Assembly: GCA_035555595.1 (NCBI GenBank)
Contig: DATMGK010000099.1
Coordinates: 35,532-99,531 of the forward strand
Origin: Croceibacterium_A sp035555595
Lineage (GTDB): Bacteria > Pseudomonadota > Alphaproteobacteria > Sphingomonadales > Sphingomonadaceae
Reading direction: 5' to 3'
DNA: 64,000 nucleotides
A program made the translations under genes and the position numbers. How positions within the stretch are numbered: position 1 is the first letter of the stretch; each line of letters begins with the position of its first letter. Of this stretch, positions 59,656-64,000 are shown one piece after another. The notes under the pieces were generated by a model. That model was not told where the DNA came from. It worked only from the letters and a program-made list of their open reading frames with translations, and searched no databases.

Positions 59656-61059
59656 TCAATGGATGGCAGACTTCCCCGGCAAGGCATCCCCCATCAGGCG
59701 CTTTGCCAGAAATATCTTGAACGCGGCGAAGGCGATCAGCCCCACGGCGGCAGTGGCGACATGGAACAGCCAGAAGCTGACCGTGTCCCATGTCGAATAC
59801 CATCCACCGACCTGGCCGACGATCTGGTTCGCCATAAAGAATGCCAGATAATAGATGCCGATAATCGTGGCGTTGATCTGTCGCGGGGCCAGCCGGGTGA
59901 ACAGCGCCAGGCTGACCGGCAGGATATGGCTGAAGCCGATGGAATTCATCAGGTGGAACATGACCGGCCAGAAAAGGCCGATCTTGCCATCCCCCTGCGT
60001 CGCCGCGGCGATCACCAGGCACAGACCGCCAGCAATCGTGAAGAAGCTGCCGATAATCATCTTGCCCAGTTCATCAGGCTCCCGCCCGGTCCGGTCGGCG
60101 CGCCATTTCCAGAACGCCGCCACCGCGATCAGCATGGAAAAGCTCAGCGTCGCATCGATGGTTATCATCCAGGTGGTTGGCAGCGTACGACCGAAGAAAG
60201 AGAGCTGGAATTGCTGGTCCGCCCAGACGAGATAGGCATTGAATATCTGCTGGTTGGTGAGCAGCGACAGCGCCATGACCGGCACCAGCACCAGTACGGC
60301 GGCAATTCGCTTCCAGTCGTTGGCGGTCAGCTTGTCTCTTGGGCTGGCGGCGGAATTCTTTTCCGGGCGGTTGTCGGCGGGCAGCCAGGGGGTGGCCCGC
60401 AGATAGACGATCAGGCCGATGACCATGACCACACCGGCGCAGCCGAAGCCATAGTGCCAGCCCACATCCTCTCCCAGTGTGCCGGAAATCAGCGGGGCGG
60501 CGATCACGGATGCGTTGATGGCGATATAGAATATCTGGAACGCCATCGCCCGGCGCAGGTCGCCGTCCTTGTAGAGTTCGCCCACCTGACTGGCGATGTT
60601 GCCCTTGAACAGTCCGACGCCCACGATCAGCGTCAGCAGGGCGAGCAGGAACGTCTCTTCGAATGCCATCAGAAAATGGCCGAGCGACATGATCACGCCG
60701 CCTGCGATCAGCGCCGCGCGCCTTCCCATCCAGCGATCCGCCAGCAATCCGCCCAGTATCGGCGTCAGATAGACCAGAGAGGAATAGTCACCGAATATGG
60801 CGGAGGCGAGCACTTGCCCTTCCGCCCCGCCATAGCGCCATTCCTGCAACCAGCTCAGGCCGCCGACAGCGTCGAACCGCTCCGGCAGCAGGTAATTGAC
60901 CATGTAGAGCACGAGCAGCGTCTGCATGGAGTAGTACGAGAACCTCTCGCACCCTTCGACGAAGGAGAGATAGCCGAGGCCCTTGGGGTGCCCCAGAAAC
61001 GCACGGTCGCTGCGGCCGGCGGTTTCTTCGAAATCGGGGGTGGCTTCGGCTACGGACAT
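59656..61059 (-). CDS. POT/PTR-family proton-coupled oligopeptide transporter
   Basis: This 467-residue major-facilitator-type protein of the proton-coupled oligopeptide (POT) family takes up di- and tripeptides with protons. The N-terminal E-x-x-E-R signature is in VEGCERFSYYSMQTLLVLYM, and YLTPILGGLLADRWMGRRAAL and FQIFYIAINASVIAAPLISGTLG are conserved POT segments. About 12-14 helices can be traced. Start ATG 61059 has a GGAG at nine bases; the GTG three codons earlier has no spacing to it. It is upstream of atpH and 21 nt downstream of aroB on the same strand. Confidence 0.92.
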   Translation of the reverse strand: MSVAEATPDFEETAGRSDRAFLGHPKGLGYLSFVEGCERFSYYSMQTLLVLYMVNYLLPERFDAVGGLSWLQEWRYGGAEGQVLASAIFGDYSSLVYLTPILGGLLADRWMGRRAALIAGGVIMSLGHFLMAFEETFLLALLTLIVGVGLFKGNIASQVGELYKDGDLRRAMAFQIFYIAINASVIAAPLISGTLGEDVGWHYGFGCAGVVMVIGLIVYLRATPWLPADNRPEKNSAASPRDKLTANDWKRIAAVLVLVPVMALSLLTNQQIFNAYLVWADQQFQLSFFGRTLPTTWMITIDATLSFSMLIAVAAFWKWRADRTGREPDELGKMIIGSFFTIAGGLCLVIAAATQGDGKIGLFWPVMFHLMNSIGFSHILPVSLALFTRLAPRQINATIIGIYYLAFFMANQIVGQVGGWYSTWDTVSFWLFHVATAAVGLIAFAAFKIFLAKRLMGDALPGKSAIH

Positions 61060-61080
61060 GCGAATCACTCCTGCAGCGGA

Positions 61081-62190
61081 TCAGCGAGCCTTCAGTTCCT
61101 CGTTCAGGAACATGGCGATGTCATCCAGCGATACGGCCTTGTCCAGGAACGCATCGCCTATGCCGCGCAAGAGGACGAAGGGCAGGGTGCCTGCATCCAT
61201 CTTCTTGTCGTGCAGCATATGCGCTGCCAGCGTATTGCCATCGCAGTTGAGGCCGAGAGCGGAAACTTCGCTGGGCAGGCCCACTGCGGCGATCGCACGC
61301 GCCACGCGCGCGGCGTCAGCCTCCGAAACGTAACCGCGCCGGGCCGAATAACGCGCCGCCAGCACCATCCCCAGCGCCACTGCTTCCCCATGAAGCAGGC
61401 GGTCGGAAAATCCGGTCTGCGCTTCCAGCGCGTGGCCGAAAGTGTGCCCCAGATTGAGCAGCGCACGTTGCCCTGTGGTTTCGCGCTCATCCTCCGCAAC
61501 GATGCGGGCCTTGGCCTTCACGCTTTCGGTTACTGCGTATTCGAGTGCTGCCGCGTCACCCGTCATCACGGCGCCGCCATTTTCCTCGCACCAGTGGAAA
61601 AACTCGGCGTCACCCAGAATGCCGTACTTGATGACTTCCGCGTATCCCGCGCCCATTTCCCGCTGCGGCAGCGTTTGCAGCGCGCCCAGATCGGCCAGCA
61701 CAAGGCCGGGCTGGTGGAATGCGCCGACAAGGTTCTTGCCTGCCGCCACGTTGATCGCGGTCTTGCCCCCGACACTGCTGTCTACTTGCGCCAGCAGGGT
61801 CGTCGGCAACTGGATGAAGCCGCACCCGCGCTTCAGGATCGCGGCAGCAAATCCGGTGAGGTCGCCGATCACCCCGCCGCCCAGCGCAAGGACATAGTCC
61901 CCGCGTTCCACTTCCTCCGCCAGCAGCCAGTCCATCACCCGTTCGAGAACGGCCCATGATTTGGCCCCTTCGCCGGGATCGAGCACCAGCCAGCGCGGCT
62001 CAAAACCTGCTGACGACAGCGCGCTGCCCACTGTTTCGCGCCAATGTGCGGCTACATTGACGTCAGTGACCAGTGGTACGCGGGATTTACGCAGTAACTT
62101 GCCACATTGTGTCGGTATATCCGCAAGCAGGCCACTGCCCACACGCACTTCGTAAGCGCGGCCTGCGAGTTCGACGGGAATTACTGCCAT
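61081..62190 (-). CDS. aroB: 3-Dehydroquinate synthase
   Basis: AroB converts DAHP to 3-dehydroquinate in the shikimate pathway, with NAD+ and zinc. The 369-residue protein has VPLVTDVNVAAHW, the NAD loop YVLALGGGVIGDLTGFAAAILKRGCGF, QLPTTLLAQVDSSVGGKTAINVAAGKNLVGAFHQPG, and the zinc ligands Glu in MGAGYAEVIKYGIL and His in LLNLGHTFGHALEAQTGFSDRLLHGEAVALGM. It overlaps aroK by 10 nt. Confidence 0.97.
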   Translation of the reverse strand: MAVIPVELAGRAYEVRVGSGLLADIPTQCGKLLRKSRVPLVTDVNVAAHWRETVGSALSSAGFEPRWLVLDPGEGAKSWAVLERVMDWLLAEEVERGDYVLALGGGVIGDLTGFAAAILKRGCGFIQLPTTLLAQVDSSVGGKTAINVAAGKNLVGAFHQPGLVLADLGALQTLPQREMGAGYAEVIKYGILGDAEFFHWCEENGGAVMTGDAAALEYAVTESVKAKARIVAEDERETTGQRALLNLGHTFGHALEAQTGFSDRLLHGEAVALGMVLAARYSARRGYVSEADAARVARAIAAVGLPSEVSALGLNCDGNTLAAHMLHDKKMDAGTLPFVLLRGIGDAFLDKAVSLDDIAMFLNEELKAR

Positions 62191-62753
62191 GAATTGAGCG
62201 CCTGCAGAATACGGATAACAGCTTCGCCATGCGGGCCGTTATCGCTCATTACCTTGATGGGAGCCTCGGCATAGGCGGGTTCCCGCTCTGCCTTGAGGCG
62301 GGTTATCAGTTCCTCGGGATCGCCGCCGCGCAGCAGGGGGCGAGTATCCTTCCGGCCCACCCGGTCCACAAGGGTTTTCACATCGCTGTCGAGCCAGATC
62401 GCAAGCCCGCGATCGAGAATAAGCGCACGGGTTTCGGGCTGCACGAATGCGCCGCCGCCGGTCGCCAGCACTTGCGGCCCGCCTTCCATCAGCCGCGCGA
62501 TTACGCGCCGTTCGCCATCGCGGAAGTAGGGTTCACCGAAAGTCTGAAAGATTTCGCTCACGCTCATCTGCGCGGCCTTCTCGATCTCGTCGTCCGCGTC
62601 GGCGAAGGGGAGGGCGAGCAACTGGGACAGCTTGCGCCCCACGGTCGATTTGCCGACGCCCATCATCCCAACCAGCACGATCGGCCGGTCGATCCGGCTG
62701 GCGATCGCACGGATATCCGTGTCGCTAAGGGGGGACTGCGTGTCGATGGTCAT
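62181..62753 (-). CDS. aroK: Shikimate kinase
   Basis: AroK phosphorylates shikimate with ATP. The 190-residue P-loop kinase has VLVGMMGVGKSTVGRKLSQLL (Walker A), the shikimate-binding DADDEIEKAAQMSVSEIFQTFGEPYFRDGERRVI, ATGGGAFVQPETRALI and LLRGGDPEELITRLKAEREPAYAE. It is the first gene of aroK-aroB and is divergent from a small membrane protein. The pair is a normal proteobacterial arrangement. Confidence 0.97.
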   Translation of the reverse strand: MTIDTQSPLSDTDIRAIASRIDRPIVLVGMMGVGKSTVGRKLSQLLALPFADADDEIEKAAQMSVSEIFQTFGEPYFRDGERRVIARLMEGGPQVLATGGGAFVQPETRALILDRGLAIWLDSDVKTLVDRVGRKDTRPLLRGGDPEELITRLKAEREPAYAEAPIKVMSDNGPHGEAVIRILQALNSWQ

Positions 62754-62822
62754 TGCGGCAAGCGCTATAGATGCGCTAACCGCCCGTGCAAGTTCGGTAG
62801 AAGGTTGGTCAAGATAGTGGCG

Positions 62823-62969
62823 ATGAGCCGCAAGACGATCCGGTTGGTGCTCGCGGTGCTGCTGGTCCTGTTTCTGGCGCTTGCCTGGTACGATGGCGGG
62901 CGTGAGCCGCAGCGGCTGATCGAACAGCCGGTCGATCTGCCTGCGGAATTACGGGAGACCGCCAAGTGA
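62823..62969 (+). CDS. Small single-helix membrane protein
   Basis: This 48-residue protein starts MSRKTIRLVLAVLLVLFLAL with one hydrophobic helix (residues 6-22), then YDGGREPQRLIEQPVDLPAELRETAK in the periplasm if the N-terminus is cytoplasmic. It is divergent from aroK. Its stop overlaps the GTG start of the next exported protein (GTGA), so the two are coupled. I do not recognise a family. Confidence 0.7.
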   Translation: MSRKTIRLVLAVLLVLFLALAWYDGGREPQRLIEQPVDLPAELRETAK

Positions 62970-64000
62970 AGTCCGGCTGGCCAGTAAAGCGCGGATGGCT
63001 TCTTTCGGGGGCCGTGCTTGCGCTCACCTCGTCGCTGGCGCTGGCCGCGCCCGAATCCCTTCTGCCGCCCAGCTTCGATCAGCCTGCACCGACCCCCGCG
63101 CCTGCGCCCCGGCCTGCTCCAGCACCCGCGCCGACGCAAAGGGCTACGCCTGAATCGCCGGTCGGCACCGCGCCGATTATTCAGCCGATGCCGGCGCTGA
63201 TCGATGGCGAGGCGGGCCTGCCGGTCACGGTAACCTTGCCGGAGAATTTCCCCAGTCTCGAACAACTGGAAGCGATGAGCCCGGAAGAGTTCGATGAACT
63301 GTTCGGCCTCAATCCCAAGTTCGATATTCCGCCGGGCGCGCGGCGGGCGGTGCGGCAGGTGGGGGTTATATCCAGCACGGAAGGCGGTTTTCCCGCCGGT
63401 CTGCTGGATCAGCAGCCTGCCGAACTGGTGCGCGCCGCGATCTCGGCCACCAAGGGGCCGCTGGTTTCGCGCTGGGGGCATATCCTGCTGCGTCGCGCAC
63501 TCGCCAGCCGCATGGACGCGCCGATCGGTATGGACCCGGTTGATTTCGTGGCGCTGCGGGCCGCTCTGCTCAACCGCATGGGCGAAAACGCGGTGGCTCG
63601 CGCGCTGGTGCAGGATGTCGATTCCGCCAATTACGATACCAATCTCGCCAATGCCGCTTTTGACGCTTATCTGGCGACCGGCGACGTGCTCGGCATATGC
63701 CCGGTAGCCCAGCTAAAGGGCACGCTGCGCGAAGACGGCGAATGGAAGATGGCCCGGGCCATCTGCTCGGCTTACAGCGGCGAGAGCCGACAGGCGGAGC
63801 GCGATCTTCAGCGCATTCTCTATTATGGTGAGGCTCCGCGCATCGATGCCCTGTTGGCGCAACGCTATGCTGGTGCGGCGGGTGATGGGCGGCGGGCCGT
63901 CAACATCGAGTGGAATAATGTCGACGAACTGACGCCGTGGCGCTTCGCGCTTTCCCGGTCTCTGGGCGTGGAAATTCCCCAGAGCCTGACGCGGGATGAC
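62966..64000 (+). CDS. Exported Pro/Ala-linker protein with helical domain, cut by the window edge
   Basis: The frame from GTG 62966 is open for 345 codons to the end of the window, so the gene is partial at its 3' end. A signal peptide (KRGWLLSGAVLALTSSLALA, cleavage near ALA-AP) is followed by a Pro/Ala-rich linker (residues about 43-60). A region with VTVTLPENFPSLEQLEAMSPEEFDELFGL follows, then mostly helical sequence containing two Cys (LGICPVAQL and ARAICSAYS). I do not recognise a family; the helices could be TPR-like repeats. The GTG is coupled to the preceding small membrane protein, so they probably act together in the envelope. Confidence 0.75.
   Translation, partial: MKSGWPVKRGWLLSGAVLALTSSLALAAPESLLPPSFDQPAPTPAPAPRPAPAPAPTQRATPESPVGTAPIIQPMPALIDGEAGLPVTVTLPENFPSLEQLEAMSPEEFDELFGLNPKFDIPPGARRAVRQVGVISSTEGGFPAGLLDQQPAELVRAAISATKGPLVSRWGHILLRRALASRMDAPIGMDPVDFVALRAALLNRMGENAVARALVQDVDSANYDTNLANAAFDAYLATGDVLGICPVAQLKGTLREDGEWKMARAICSAYSGESRQAERDLQRILYYGEAPRIDALLAQRYAGAAGDGRRAVNIEWNNVDELTPWRFALSRSLGVEIPQSLTRDD

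Noticed and set aside
59659..61959. 766-codon plus-strand open frame over the peptide transporter and aroB
   Set aside because: It spans two clear minus-strand genes antisense; the His/Gln-rich translation is typical of a mirror of a membrane protein.

Overview
The window is GC-rich and gene-dense. The gene repertoire points to an alphaproteobacterium of the order Sphingomonadales (Erythrobacteraceae/Sphingomonadaceae type): a CcrM-type GANTC methyltransferase, a MipZ-like ParA ATPase, a CpaF pilus ATPase, an UrcA-family protein, a three-piece pntAA-pntAB-pntB transhydrogenase, an infA-maf-rng-yacG cluster ending in tRNA-Phe, and an F1 ATPase operon with a very short epsilon subunit. This placement comes from gene content, not from a database comparison. 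No rRNA, CRISPR array, insertion sequence, integrase or prophage gene was seen. No gene-free stretch exceeds about 300 bp; the longest, between ccrM and folP (about 260 bp), is unusually rich in inverted repeats.

Layout. 0-7 kb: an NAD(P)H oxidoreductase, tRNA-Phe, yacG-rng-maf-infA (minus strand), a TonB-dependent receptor with a large Gly/Pro/Cys insert, and a mipZ-like gene. 7-20 kb: uvrC, tesB, a proton-pumping pyrophosphatase with a clear terminator, a cassette of two desaturase-like enzymes flanking a small membrane protein, the hisG-hisD-nusB-thiL operon, a DUF2332 gene, a GNAT gene and an urcA gene. 20-30 kb: pirin-GST-bolA, a J-domain gene, then a seven-gene minus-strand block of glutathione S-transferases, VOC/glyoxalase proteins, a tandem DUF1428 protein, a RibD-C reductase and a GFA protein headed by a divergent HxlR regulator with two apparent operators; then a further GST, cobS and an exported PRC-like protein whose leader can hide its own ribosome-binding site. 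30-40 kb: CCA-adding enzyme and NUDIX hydrolase, PQQ sugar dehydrogenase divergent from rnhB, ccrM (behind a cluster of five GANTC sites), folP, an SDR and an NtrC-type response regulator with a GAFPGA loop. 40-47 kb: a tiny oxidase subunit IV-like protein, the pnt operon with an exported VOC protein inserted, a racemase, dgt, an NAD(P)-binding protein, an entericidin-like lipopeptide and an EamA transporter. 47-55 kb: cpaF and a group of membrane genes for surface glycans (O-antigen ligase-like protein, GT-C glycosyltransferase, alkaline-phosphatase-superfamily transferase, second EamA transporter). 55-64 kb: atpHAGDC, a POT-family peptide transporter, aroB-aroK, and a small membrane protein coupled to an exported protein that runs off the right edge.

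How the parts may work together. Most of the window is housekeeping: translation, DNA repair, histidine, folate, thiamine and aromatic biosynthesis, and energy conversion. Cell-cycle control shows in ccrM, in its GANTC-rich upstream region, and in GANTC and CtrA-like sites before mipZ. The 23-28.4 kb block looks like a regulated detoxification or aldehyde/electrophile response unit lying between the J-domain gene and cobS. No wholly new multi-gene system can be claimed from sequence reading alone. The strongest unexplained signals are the structured ccrM-folP intergenic region, the Cys-repeat insert of the TonB receptor, the exported VOC protein inside the pnt operon, and the SD-masking leader of the PRC-like gene.
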